From Rhizobium leguminosarum bv. trifolii WSM2297 (GTDB lineage Bacteria > Pseudomonadota > Alphaproteobacteria > Rhizobiales > Rhizobiaceae): a DNA stretch of 64,000 nt. Below are positions 29,454-37,937 of the stretch, piece by piece. The position numbers and the translations under genes were made by a program. The DNA is taken from contig NZ_JH719393.1 of the NCBI RefSeq assembly GCF_000271845.1, forward strand, positions 558,001-622,000, in the 5' to 3' direction. Below the pieces are notes generated by a model. The model was not told where the DNA came from and ran no database searches. It saw only the letters and a program-made list of their open reading frames with translations. Position 1 is the first letter of the stretch. Each line of letters begins with the position of its first letter.

Positions 29454-30143
29454 TCAGGCGCGCTTGAGCACTGGCTCCAGGCCAACGGCGGCGGCTAGCC
29501 CGCCGATGTCCTTGATCTCGGTATATTCGTAAAACGGGTTGGCCGGCTCATGGCCGCGGTTGACCCAGACCTTGCTCTTGATGCCCAGGTCATAGGCAGT
29601 CATCAGGTCGTAGCGGAAGGATGAGGACACATGAGTAATGTCTTCCGGTCCGCAGCCGAGCTTGTCGAGCATGTATTCGAAACCCTTCATCAGAGGTTTA
29701 TATGCCCCGACTTCTTCTGCCGTGATTACCATGTGGATGGGCGCGCCCAGTTTTTCCACGTTCGACATGATCAGGCTGTTCATGGAGTTCGACAGGATGA
29801 CCAGCGGAATTTCCTTGGCCACCCTGGACAGGCCAGCCGGGACGTCCGGGTGCGGACCCCAGGTTGGCACCTCGTCATAGATGCGCTGCGCGTCTTCGGG
29901 TTTGAACGGGATGCCGATGCGTTTGCAACTGCGTTCGATCGAATTGTGCACCACTTCGAGGAAAGGTTTCCATGGCCCTACCACCTCGTCAAGGCGATAG
30001 CCCCTGAAAGCCTCGACGAAGGCGGCCATCGCTTCGGGGGAGAGCCGCTCGCCGTAGACGCGTCGCGCAGCGCCGGCCATATCGAAATTCGTGAGCGTGC
30101 CGTAGCAGTCGAAGGTCACGTACTTCGGTCGAAATTGAGTCAT
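29454..30143 (-). CDS. HAD-superfamily hydrolase, type II haloacid dehalogenase-like (copy 2)
   Basis: 229-residue HAD hydrolase, closely similar over its whole length to the 24311-24979 protein. Motif I TFDCYGTL, motif II VILSNSM, motif III lysine in GAYKPL, and motif IV SSSFRYDLMTAYDLG are all present. I chose ATG 30143 (MTQFRPK) because GGAAGGA lies just upstream; the TTG at 30161 would overlap that site. Divergent from the kinase/aminotransferase genes of the second set across a 517-bp gap. A dehalogenase or phosphatase; the linkage to a kinase favours the latter. Confidence 0.84.
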   Translation of the reverse strand: MTQFRPKYVTFDCYGTLTNFDMAGAARRVYGERLSPEAMAAFVEAFRGYRLDEVVGPWKPFLEVVHNSIERSCKRIGIPFKPEDAQRIYDEVPTWGPHPDVPAGLSRVAKEIPLVILSNSMNSLIMSNVEKLGAPIHMVITAEEVGAYKPLMKGFEYMLDKLGCGPEDITHVSSSFRYDLMTAYDLGIKSKVWVNRGHEPANPFYEYTEIKDIGGLAAAVGLEPVLKRA

Positions 30144-30660
30144 CGCGTATATTCCTTCCAATTTTTCATGGCACGGTGTGCCTATCCAGGATCATCGTAG
30201 CGGCATGCCGCCTGTCTAAAGAGGTCGCGGTTCCGATAATGCGGCAGCGGCGCAGGTATCTTTGCGAATCCGACTGGTCATTTCCTCTGCTTTTTTGATG
30301 CCGGCCCAATCCACCCAAGCGGATCACTCCAACTTCTTTGCTGCATTTTGACCAGTGAGAGCACACTGACATAACTTTGTGACGATGGCAACATATTGTC
30401 CAACAATTTGCTGGATCTATCGTCATGCAATTCTCTGGTGACTTATATGCGTCGCCACTCAATCGGCAACTACGCGTCTGACATGCCATTGAAAATATTC
30501 TATTTATTTTTGATTTTGTCTAGAACGACCAGAGGATCTTGCCTTTTCGTCATCCGGCGGAAAAGCTCGGTCATCTCCGTAAACGAAATAAATTGTTGTA
30601 CAAAAATGGAAGTATGAGATACTGAGGTCATCGAACTGCCCATTCCGAGGCAGGATTTGA
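30144..30660. promoter_or_regulatory. Divergent control region between HAD gene and kinase gene
   Basis: 517 bp without a gene, AT-rich in its right half. It holds the palindrome TTGTACAA at 30596-30603, about 60 bp before the kinase ATG, a possible operator for the set's own GntR (33219) or Lrp (34024) regulator. No confident promoter hexamers. Confidence 0.35.
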
Positions 30661-31737
30661 ATGAGTTTGAAGATGGGTCACAAGCATCAGTGCGGGCCAG
30701 CCCGCGTCCCTGAGCTTTCCGAGGCGTGCCATCCCGTGGGCACTGCGGAAGCCGAAGAAATCGCCGAGCGGCTATACGGCACGCGCGGCTCGGCAACGCG
30801 CTTTGAAACAGAAAAGGACGACACGTTCCTCCTCGACTGCGCGGCCCAGGGGAAATTTGTGCTGAAGATCGCTCATCCTTCTGAGCGGATCGAGGAGCTC
30901 GATTTCCAAGTTGCGCTGATGCGTCATCTCGAGCAGCGGGCCCCTGATCTGCCCATCCCCCGCACACTTCGCGACGTCGACGGGGCGGATTTGCCCATCG
31001 TCACTACGAGTGCCGGCGAGCGGCGAGTGGTGCGGCTCATTACCTTCCTTGCCGGCACCCCGCTCGATCGGACATCTTGCACAGCTCCACAGCGCGAACG
31101 GATCGGCGAAATCCTGGCAAAGCTGCGTCATTCCATGGCCGATTTCTCGCATCCCGCAGACGGCCGGGCGGTGGCGTGGGACGTCACCAATCTGCTCGAC
31201 CTCACCGATCTGTTGAGCTTCATCCCTGGGGGCGGCAAGCGGGCTTGGACCGTCCGCGCGCTCGAGCGGTTTGCCGAAGTCAAGCCGAAGCTTGATCTGT
31301 GCCGGCGGCAAGTACTCCACAACGACTTCAATACGTCGAACCTGGTCGTCGATCACGCTAGCCCGCAGTTCCTGACCGGCGTCATCGACTTCGGCGATGC
31401 GGTCCGAACCGCTATCGCCGTCGACGTCTCCACGGCGTTGATGAACCAAATGCCAAAAACCTTCGACCATGGGAACCGGCGTGACCTGTTCGACGAACCG
31501 CGTGACGTTCTGCGCGGTTATCTCCGCCATGCCGAACTGACGGACGAGGAGCTTCGGCTCATCCCCTTCCTGTCGATGGGCCGTCTTGCGGTTCGTGCGT
31601 TGCTGACGTGCTGGCGCGCCGAGATCTTCCCCGAGAATAGCCGCTATATCCTGCGCAACACCGAAGCCGGCTGGGCCCACCTCGAGTGGTTCCACTCGAT
31701 TTCGATCGCACAGATTTCCGATCTTCTGACACGATAG
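30661..31737 (+). CDS. APH-family kinase (hydroxylysine-kinase-like, copy 2)
   Basis: 358-residue kinase of the aminoglycoside phosphotransferase fold. The ATP lysine is in KFVLKIAHP, the catalytic loop is LHNDFNTSN (His-x-Asp-x4-Asn) and the metal site is VIDFGD, so all catalytic residues are kept. It precedes a class III aminotransferase homologue by 8 bp, the kinase/phospho-lyase order. Human hydroxylysine kinase has the same H-x-D-F-N catalytic pattern. ATG 30661 follows AGGA. The likely reaction is phosphorylation of an amino alcohol or hydroxy-amino acid in the cytoplasm; the substrate is unproven. Confidence 0.82.
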   Translation: MSLKMGHKHQCGPARVPELSEACHPVGTAEAEEIAERLYGTRGSATRFETEKDDTFLLDCAAQGKFVLKIAHPSERIEELDFQVALMRHLEQRAPDLPIPRTLRDVDGADLPIVTTSAGERRVVRLITFLAGTPLDRTSCTAPQRERIGEILAKLRHSMADFSHPADGRAVAWDVTNLLDLTDLLSFIPGGGKRAWTVRALERFAEVKPKLDLCRRQVLHNDFNTSNLVVDHASPQFLTGVIDFGDAVRTAIAVDVSTALMNQMPKTFDHGNRRDLFDEPRDVLRGYLRHAELTDEELRLIPFLSMGRLAVRALLTCWRAEIFPENSRYILRNTEAGWAHLEWFHSISIAQISDLLTR

Positions 31738-31745
31738 GAACCGCA

Positions 31746-33116
31746 ATGTCCAAACATACGACTACCCTGCCCAAGGGCTTCCGTGGCGACATGCCAAATG
31801 GCTTCAACCCTCAGGACACGTCTCATCTCACAAGTGAAGATCTGGCGCATGTCGCCAGGCGGCAAAGGCTGCTCGGGCCCGCTTATCGGCTCTTCTACAA
31901 GTCGCCGGTTGAGATCGCCCGTGCCAAGGGCGTCTTCCTCTATGACAAGCACGGCAACGAATATCTCGATGCCTACAACAACGTGGTATCGCTGGGTCAC
32001 TCTCATCCGCGCGTCGTCGAGGCGATCCAGAAGCAGCTCGAGGTACTCTGTACCCACACGCGTTACATGCAGGAGCCGCTGCTGGACTATGCCGAAGCCC
32101 TGATCAGTACGTTCGGTGGCGAACTCGGCCGGACCGGATGCGCGATGTTCACATGCACGGGCTCGGAAGCCAACGATCTCGCCTTGCGTATCGCGCGTTA
32201 CCACACACGCAAGACCGGCGTCATCGTCACGGCCGAAGCCTATCACGGCAACAGCGGCGCGGTGGCGGCAATCTCGCCGTCGCTCGGCAAGAAGTCGGCT
32301 CTGGATCCCTATCTTCGCACGGTCGCGGCGCCGGATTCCTATCGCCTGCCCGTCGAGGAAATCGGCCGGCAGATGGCGGAGGATGTCGCGCGGCAGATTG
32401 CCGACATGGAGCGGCATGGCGGCGGCCTAGCGGCCTTCATCGCCGATTCCGTCTTCTCTTCCGATGGTCTTTACGTTGATCCCACGGACGTATTGGCGCC
32501 GGTGGCGGAAGTGGTGCGCAAGGCGGGCGGCCTGTTCATTGCCGATGAGGTGCAATCCGGATTCGGGCGGACCGGCACCCACCTTTGGGGTCACCGCCGT
32601 CACAAGGTCGATCCGGATATCGTAACCATGGGCAAACCCATGGGCAACGGCTATCCCGTTGCCGGCGTAGTGCTGCGGCCCGAACTCGTCGCCGAATTCG
32701 GATCCAGCATGCGCTACTTCAACACGTTTGGCGGCAACTCCGTTGCTATCGCCGCGGCAAGGGCCGTGCTCGACACGATCCTCGAAGACGGCCTGTTAGA
32801 CAACGCCGTCAAGGTCGGCGGCGAAATCCTCGACGGCCTCCGGGACCTACAGAAGAAATATGAATTTGTCGGCGATGTTCGTGGGGCCGGCCTCTATTTC
32901 GCGGTCGAACTCGTCAAGGACAGAGACCGCAAAACGCCGGACATGGACCGTGCGCTTGCAGCCGTCAATGCCTTGCGCGACCGGCGCATCCTCATTTCCG
33001 CGACGGGAGCGGACGCGCATATCCTGAAGATCAGGCCCCCGCTCATCTTCACATCGGCCAACGCGGCGCGTCTGCTCGAGGGCGTCGATGAGGCGCTTCG
33101 GTCAGTGCAGATCTAG
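31746..33116 (+). CDS. Class III PLP aminotransferase / phospho-lyase-like (copy 2)
   Basis: 456-residue class III PLP enzyme with FTCTGSEANDLALR, LFIADEVQSGFGRTG and the Schiff-base lysine in TMGKPMGNG. The AYNNVVSLGHSHPRV segment matches the AGXT2-like phospho-lyase subgroup. I chose ATG 31746 (MSKHTTTL), 8 bp after the kinase stop. It is homologous to 21468-22796 but clearly diverged, so the two sets are old duplicates or separate acquisitions. With the kinase it probably converts a phosphorylated hydroxy-amino acid to a semialdehyde, ammonia and phosphate. Confidence 0.86.
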   Translation: MSKHTTTLPKGFRGDMPNGFNPQDTSHLTSEDLAHVARRQRLLGPAYRLFYKSPVEIARAKGVFLYDKHGNEYLDAYNNVVSLGHSHPRVVEAIQKQLEVLCTHTRYMQEPLLDYAEALISTFGGELGRTGCAMFTCTGSEANDLALRIARYHTRKTGVIVTAEAYHGNSGAVAAISPSLGKKSALDPYLRTVAAPDSYRLPVEEIGRQMAEDVARQIADMERHGGGLAAFIADSVFSSDGLYVDPTDVLAPVAEVVRKAGGLFIADEVQSGFGRTGTHLWGHRRHKVDPDIVTMGKPMGNGYPVAGVVLRPELVAEFGSSMRYFNTFGGNSVAIAAARAVLDTILEDGLLDNAVKVGGEILDGLRDLQKKYEFVGDVRGAGLYFAVELVKDRDRKTPDMDRALAAVNALRDRRILISATGADAHILKIRPPLIFTSANAARLLEGVDEALRSVQI

Positions 33117-33161
33117 GACCCGCCACCATGCGGCCAGGAAGCGCAATATCATCTCTCTTGC

Positions 33162-33186
33162 CCTACGCCGCCGCATGTGGCGTAGG
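33162..33186 (+). terminator. Hairpin after the aminotransferase gene
   Basis: Perfect 8-bp stem CCTACGCC / GGCGTAGG (33162-33169, 33179-33186) with a 9-nt loop, 45 bp after the aminotransferase stop and just before the GntR gene. No strong T-run follows, so termination may be partial or Rho-assisted. Confidence 0.5.
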
Positions 33187-33218
33187 TATACGAGCATAAT
33201 CACGAAAAAGCCGAAGCC

Positions 33219-33902
33219 ATGCCGCCGCTGCCCGCCAAGAATCACGCCGAAGATCTAGAGATGCAGGTCGAGCCCTTGCCCGCTAGCGCGGTGGAAATCC
33301 TGACCCACGCCTTGCGACGGCGCATCTTGTCGGGAGATTTCCGACCGGGCGAGTTCCTCCGCGACGTGAAGATGTGTGAAGAGCATTCGACCTCGCGGCA
33401 CACATTCCGTACAGCAGCCCAGGTACTCGTCACCCAGGGCCTGCTGCGTCAGATACCGAACCGAGGCTTTGTGGTGCCCGAATTCGGGCCGGACGATATT
33501 GTCGATATCACGCGCGTCCGCGGCGCCATTGAGGGCGAGGCCATTCGTTTGATCGTGCTGACCGGCGTCATCCCATCTCAGGCGCTAGAAGCGGTCGACG
33601 TTATGCACAGGTCGACTCTATCCTCCGACAGATCCCTGCTGGTTGCTGCGGACCGCGACTTCCACCGCGCGATCATCGCCGCCAGCGGTAGCGCTCGGCT
33701 GAAGCGGACCTATTCGGACCTCGAGGGCGAGATCGAACTCCTCCTCGCACAGCGGCAGGATTTCTACGCCACTGCCGAAGAAATGGCGGAAGAACACGAG
33801 CGGCTCATCAACAGCTTGAGAAGCCGCCACTACGATACGGCGCGGGACGCGTTCCAGGAGCACTGGGAAGATCTCCAGATCAAATTGCTCGATCAACGCT
33901 GA
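33219..33902 (+). CDS. GntR-family regulator (FCD domain), copy 2
   Basis: 227-residue GntR/FCD regulator. The winged helix (about residues 20-80) is divergent: the usual P-x-R-E-L-A reads VKMCEEHSTSRHTFRTA. The FCD helical domain (about 95-220) has DITRVRGAIEGEAIRL and the ligand/metal residues of DRDFHRAI and EEHERLINSL. Starts at 33219 or ATG 33261 are both possible. It follows the aminotransferase after a hairpin and precedes the second Lrp gene, so it probably senses an intermediate of the second kinase/aminotransferase pathway. Confidence 0.85.
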   Translation: MPPLPAKNHAEDLEMQVEPLPASAVEILTHALRRRILSGDFRPGEFLRDVKMCEEHSTSRHTFRTAAQVLVTQGLLRQIPNRGFVVPEFGPDDIVDITRVRGAIEGEAIRLIVLTGVIPSQALEAVDVMHRSTLSSDRSLLVAADRDFHRAIIAASGSARLKRTYSDLEGEIELLLAQRQDFYATAEEMAEEHERLINSLRSRHYDTARDAFQEHWEDLQIKLLDQR

Positions 33903-34023
33903 CCGGTGCTCCCTGCGGAATTCGACAGCTCGGGCTTCAGGTCAACGGGGATCTCGTGGTCACCGCTCGACTCTCACCAACGTCACCAACATCCGCGCCA
34001 TTCTCATCAGCGGGAGTTAGCCA

Positions 34024-34500
34024 ATGAAACTTGATCGGATTGACGTCAGGATACTGAACGCATTGCAGACGAATGGCCGAATGACGAATGTCGAGCTTTC
34101 GGAAATGGTCAATCTCTCGCCAGGTCCTTGCCTGCGGCGAGTGCAAAAGCTGCAGGCGGAATGCTATATCGAGGGCTATTCCGCCCGGGTCAATATAGGA
34201 AAACTGGGCCAGACGTTGACGGTGTTCACCGAAATCACGCTCAAGAGCCACCGTCAATTCGACTTCGCGAGATTTCTTACTGCTATCGAGAAGGTCGATC
34301 AGGTCATCGAGTGTCATCTGGTTTCGGGAGGCTACGATTATCTCGTAAAATTCGTCACCGCTGGAATCGGAGAGTACCAGACGCTCATGGAGCAGCTCAT
34401 CGATTCGGAAATCGGCATTGACAAGTACTTTAGCTTCGTTGTGCTGAAATCGCCCCTGATCAAAGGGCATTTGCCGCTGGCAAGCCTGTTCCAGCAGTAA
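34024..34500 (+). CDS. Lrp/AsnC-family regulator (copy 2)
   Basis: 158-residue Lrp/AsnC regulator, the same length as and closely similar throughout to 20927-21403. Helix-turn-helix MTNVELSEMVNLSPGPCLRR and RAM domain with VSGGYDYLVKFVT are present. ATG 34024 follows GGGAG. Convergent with the GNAT gene at 34923. Being paired with a second kinase/aminotransferase set, as copy 1 is, it probably responds to that set's amino acid. Confidence 0.92.
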   Translation: MKLDRIDVRILNALQTNGRMTNVELSEMVNLSPGPCLRRVQKLQAECYIEGYSARVNIGKLGQTLTVFTEITLKSHRQFDFARFLTAIEKVDQVIECHLVSGGYDYLVKFVTAGIGEYQTLMEQLIDSEIGIDKYFSFVVLKSPLIKGHLPLASLFQQ

Positions 34501-34922
34501 CTGCATTGAAGAAGGCGGTGCGGGCGGTGTGGCGCCCGTCGGGCTTTGATGAGCAGCCGGCATCTCGTGCTGGTAGATTGATCAGACGCGACGAACCGGC
34601 GGGCTCCAGAATAGATGCACACGCCGTTTCAAAGCGGCGGAAGCGGGGATGTTGCGACAAGGAGTGCCGTGCTGGAGAAGGGATACTGTAGCCAATGACA
34701 ACATAGCAGAGTGGGGAACGCCAAAGTCGCGACCGAGATCCGGCCAGCGCTCGTAGCGCTCGCCTATACTGTGGGGGACAGCGGCATCTTTCCTCCTCCT
34801 CTGGCCGTCCCGCTTTTGGCAATTTGGTGCTGCCTGAGGCTGGGGACCCCCAGTGGCGGGGCGGGCGGAGGTATCAGATTGCACCCTCGGGTTTGACACG
34901 CGATTCCCTTTTCCCCACAGGA
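34501..34922. other. Intergenic gap between convergent Lrp and GNAT genes
   Basis: 422 bp, no gene I can support. It has a GC-rich palindrome CTGGGG-AC-CCCCAG (34840-34853) that could help terminate transcription from the GNAT side. Confidence 0.35.
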
Positions 34923-35765
34923 TCAACCGAGTGCCTGACTGACCAACGCGTAGGTGCAGTGATGCGTGGGCTCGCTTTGTTTGCGGTCTGGTCCGGGGCG
35001 TCGCATCCTAATCCCACGGCCGACGTTGTTGAGGCCGCGCTCGGTGAGCCATCCTGAAAGATTCGTGGAGACATCCGAGTCGATACGAACAAACCTGCCC
35101 TGGTGATGGGCGAGCAGGAAGTCGATCAGGGTCTTGGCTTCGGAATCGTTCCTCGCTACCACCGGTCCGATGACAAGCCCATGGCCGAACGACCGGATTG
35201 CCGCGAAGGCCTGGATCTCGCCATTGTCGGGAATGACAGCAAACCTCGCCCGCTCGAGCAGAATCTCCATCAGTGCCGAACGGTTATGGCCGCTTGCCGC
35301 GCGATCCAGCGCCACCACGCGGGCATAATCACCGCTCTCGATCCATTTCACATGGGCCGGCGCATCAACCTGCAACGGCTCGCCCTGGTGCTGCACCGTC
35401 TCGCCGGTCGCAGCGAAACCCACCTTCTCGTAGAGCGGAAGCCCTTCCTGCGTCGCCACAAGATAGCAGGTCCGGGCTCCCGCTTCGGCAAGCGCCTTTT
35501 CCAACATCTTCCGGCCGAGGCCGCGGCCGCGCATTGCGGCATCGACGATGACCATATTGATGGTGGCCGCGTCCTCGCCATAGGGCGTCATCATGATGGT
35601 CGCGACGAGGCGATCCTCTTGGCGTGCGGCGATTCCCAGGCTGATTGATTGAACCATTTCCCAATCCTCGCGCCGATGCGGCCATTGGACCTGGCGGGAC
35701 AGTTCCAATGCACTGTCCAGATGCTTTGGTGTCATCTTCTCGAAAAGGATCGCTTGATTGGTCAT
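34923..35765 (-). CDS. GNAT-family N-acetyltransferase (copy 1)
   Basis: 280-residue protein with an N-terminal GNAT fold (about residues 1-140) and a second acetyltransferase-like C-terminal domain (about 150-275). The acetyl-CoA pyrophosphate loop is RGRGLGRKM, and GLPLYEKVGF is the usual motif B segment. I chose ATG 35765 (MTNQAILFEK). It is a paralogue of 36366-37214, and a decayed cyclodeaminase fragment lies between the two. Substrate unknown; in this setting an amino acid or amine is likely. Confidence 0.82.
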   Translation of the reverse strand: MTNQAILFEKMTPKHLDSALELSRQVQWPHRREDWEMVQSISLGIAARQEDRLVATIMMTPYGEDAATINMVIVDAAMRGRGLGRKMLEKALAEAGARTCYLVATQEGLPLYEKVGFAATGETVQHQGEPLQVDAPAHVKWIESGDYARVVALDRAASGHNRSALMEILLERARFAVIPDNGEIQAFAAIRSFGHGLVIGPVVARNDSEAKTLIDFLLAHHQGRFVRIDSDVSTNLSGWLTERGLNNVGRGIRMRRPGPDRKQSEPTHHCTYALVSQALG

Positions 35766-36077
35766 GAACAGTTCCGGCCTATGTCTTCGAGGATCAAGGT
35801 AACCCGCACAAGACGGCAGTTCCTCCCGACCTACGGACATGCACCATGCGTTCCCCCCAAGCTTTGCCGCCTGTGCCGCATCTTGTGCCGAACGTGACGG
35901 AGCCTATACGCGGATGCCTGAACTCGCCGGCCGAACCTTTCGGCCAAAGCTTCAATGCGAACAGAACAACCTCCTGCAGGCCGGAGCGAATGCAACCACT
36001 ATTCTCCCGTTCGCCACTATGGTGATTGCTGTGCACGCTGGGCCGATGCTTCTGTGGAGCCATGAGAGAAGTCATTC
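35766..36077. other. Intergenic gap upstream of the GNAT copy 1 gene
   Basis: 312 bp with no gene recognised. It presumably carries the GNAT promoter, and its right end is homologous to the leader of the intact cyclodeaminase gene (AGAGA-GTCA stretch just before the lost start codon). Confidence 0.35.
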
Positions 36078-36325
36078 AGGAAAACACTGCTGCCTAAGAA
36101 GGATGAGGCAAGGCGGCTGATCGGTACGAAGCCATCTGCGCCGTGGAAGAGGCTTACAGGGCCTCCGTGATCGGGAACAACCCGAAATCTGGGTTAGGTC
36201 CCCGTCGCCTCGTAGGGAAATCGACTTAAAGGCGGCTACGACAAAGCCAATGAAATCATCTCCATGAAAGCCTCTTCTGGAGGGTTCGTTGATAACCCGA
36301 CTATCTCGCCCAGAGACACTCAGAT
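36078..36325 (+). pseudogene. Decayed 5' fragment of an ornithine cyclodeaminase-like gene
   Basis: The DNA follows the first quarter of the intact gene at 25531, including the leader. AAAACACTGCTGC matches AAAACGCTGCTGC, then CGGCTGATCGG, GTGGAAGAGGCTTACA and GAAATCATCTCCATGAAAGC follow in order. The start codon has become AGG (36078-36080), there are several indels and stops, and the homology ends near 36325, just before the next GNAT stop. This is a dead fragment left by a duplication. Confidence 0.8.
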
Positions 36326-36365
36326 GTGTTCAGCGCGAAATTGCCTCGCACTTCAGACCTTCACG

Positions 36366-37214
36366 TCAGCCAATAGCTTGGCTCGCCAGGCAGAAAGTTT
36401 GAACGGCCGGCGTTTTAGATTGGCCTGCAGCACCCCGAACCATCGCAACGACCCCACCATCACGAGGGAGCCCCCACTCTTCGAGAAGGGACGGGAGGTC
36501 GCTCTTTTCAGGAATGTCAATCCGTACGAAACAACCTTCCTTGCCGGAGAGAATGAAGGTCAGCAAATCCCTCGCCTGTTCGAGGCTCTCCGCAACGACC
36601 GGCCCGACGACTTCGCCCTTGCCGAACAGCCGTATCGCTGCGAATGCGACGATACGGTCACCGTTGCGGATGGCAGCGAACCTCCCCTCCTTCGCCAGGA
36701 CGTGGTGTAGCGCGTCGCGGTCGGCGCCGAACGCCACACGGTCGAGCGCTTTGATTGCCGGCAGCGCATCGGGCCCGATCCACTCAACATTTTCAGGAGC
36801 ATCGACCCGCCCGGCAATACCCTGATAGCGGAGGTTTTGATGCGTTGCGACGAACCCCAGCTTTTCGTAAAGCGGCAGGCCGTCATTCGTCGCCGTCAGA
36901 CGGCATTCCCGATCACCGGCGAGTTCCAATACGGCGGTGGTCAATTTTCTTCCCAGTCCCCGGCCCCGCTGGCTTTCGTCGACAATAATCATGTTGATGG
37001 CTGAGCAGGTGTCGCCGAAGGGAGTCATCAGCGCGGTACCCACAACCCGGTCGCCCGCAAGGGCAACGTATCCCTCGCTCAGAGACCATATCATTTCCCA
37101 GTCTTCTCTCCTGTGCGCCCAGCCCGCTGCACGCGACAGCGCCAGAGCACCATCCAGATGGTGAGCCTCGAAAGGCGCGAGAGTGGACGTTTCCGTTTGC
37201 ATCGGCTGATCCAT
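36366..37214 (-). CDS. GNAT-family N-acetyltransferase (copy 2)
   Basis: Two-domain GNAT of about 282 residues, homologous from end to end with 34923-35765. It shares WAHRREDWEM (WPHRREDWEM in copy 1), the acetyl-CoA loop RGRGLGRKL, GLPLYEKLGF and the C-terminal LASQAIG (VSQALG in copy 1). Start ATG 37214 or 37202 (MQTETST); the latter gives the best length match to copy 1. With copy 1 it brackets the decayed cyclodeaminase fragment, so a GNAT-cyclodeaminase unit was probably duplicated. Substrate unknown. Confidence 0.82.
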   Translation of the reverse strand: MDQPMQTETSTLAPFEAHHLDGALALSRAAGWAHRREDWEMIWSLSEGYVALAGDRVVGTALMTPFGDTCSAINMIIVDESQRGRGLGRKLTTAVLELAGDRECRLTATNDGLPLYEKLGFVATHQNLRYQGIAGRVDAPENVEWIGPDALPAIKALDRVAFGADRDALHHVLAKEGRFAAIRNGDRIVAFAAIRLFGKGEVVGPVVAESLEQARDLLTFILSGKEGCFVRIDIPEKSDLPSLLEEWGLPRDGGVVAMVRGAAGQSKTPAVQTFCLASQAIG

Positions 37215-37443
37215 TTCTCTGGTCTTTAAGTTCACCTTGGAAAAATCAACGGTGGTTTTTTCCGATCCTCAGGTGACGTATTGAAGCAGCGACCCGCCAG
37301 CCTATGTAGGGGCATCAGCAGCAAGCGCATCAGGTTTGGCAGACGGCATCATTTGCGGATAAACCGCCTATCCAATTTCGGGATGGAGGTTATCGAAGGG
37401 CTTGCCTGCCCGATCGGTCCGGTTCCCGGTCTGAAATTCAAGA

Positions 37444-37465
37444 GCAATGCACCTAACGGCATTGC
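37444..37465 (-). terminator. Hairpin after the cupin gene
   Basis: Perfect 7-bp stem GCAATGC / GCATTGC (37444-37450, 37459-37465) with an 8-nt loop, 9 bp beyond the cupin stop on the minus strand. Probable terminator of the aldehyde dehydrogenase-cupin operon, although the T-run is weak. Confidence 0.5.
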
Positions 37466-37473
37466 ACGAATGA

Positions 37474-37827
37474 TCAGGTGACGGTGACGAAGATTTTCCG
37501 CACCGTCTCGATTGTCTTCCAGACCCCGACATAGCCGGGCTTCATCACGAAGCTGTCGCCCGCGCGATAAACGACCGGCTCCTTACCCTTCTCGGTCAAT
37601 TCGATCACACCATGCACGAGATGGCAAAATTCAAACGTTTCGCCCTTGATGGAGTGCGTTTCGCCAGGCGTCGCCTCGAATACGCCGGTATTGACTTTGC
37701 CGTCCTTGGCGGTGTCCTGCAGCCACGTCTTGAAAGCGGGGCTGCCCGCAATAAGGCGGTCCGGCTCGGCAGTTTTATGCTTCGGCTCGAACGATGGATT
37801 CGGGTCGATGGTTTTCAGCAGGGACAT
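37474..37827 (-). CDS. Cupin-fold protein (DUF861 type), copy 1
   Basis: 117-residue single-domain cupin. Cupin motif 1 is reduced (GETFEFCHLVHGVIELT), and motif 2 is GDSFVMKPGYVGVWKTIETVRK. This is the DUF861/cupin_3 type also seen in ureidoglycine aminohydrolase, often found as a small accessory protein beside catabolic dehydrogenases. Second gene after the aldehyde dehydrogenase (110-bp gap), so probably expressed from the GntR-type promoter at 39441. A paralogue at 47456-47809 shares MSLLKTI and most of the core. Activity unknown. Confidence 0.8.
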   Translation of the reverse strand: MSLLKTIDPNPSFEPKHKTAEPDRLIAGSPAFKTWLQDTAKDGKVNTGVFEATPGETHSIKGETFEFCHLVHGVIELTEKGKEPVVYRAGDSFVMKPGYVGVWKTIETVRKIFVTVT

Positions 37828-37937
37828 TTATCTCTCCTATTCTGGCTGGAGCCATCCGCGTCATCTCCGGATGATTCAAATCGATCCGCCGTCGCCACGA
37901 GATGCTATCGCGGAACAACGCTACGATCGCAGCGCAG

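Noticed and set aside
34582..34926. 114-codon minus-strand frame with a protein-like segment (RYERWPDLGRDFG)
   Set aside because: No family recognised, no ribosome-binding site, and it sits in a gap between convergent genes.
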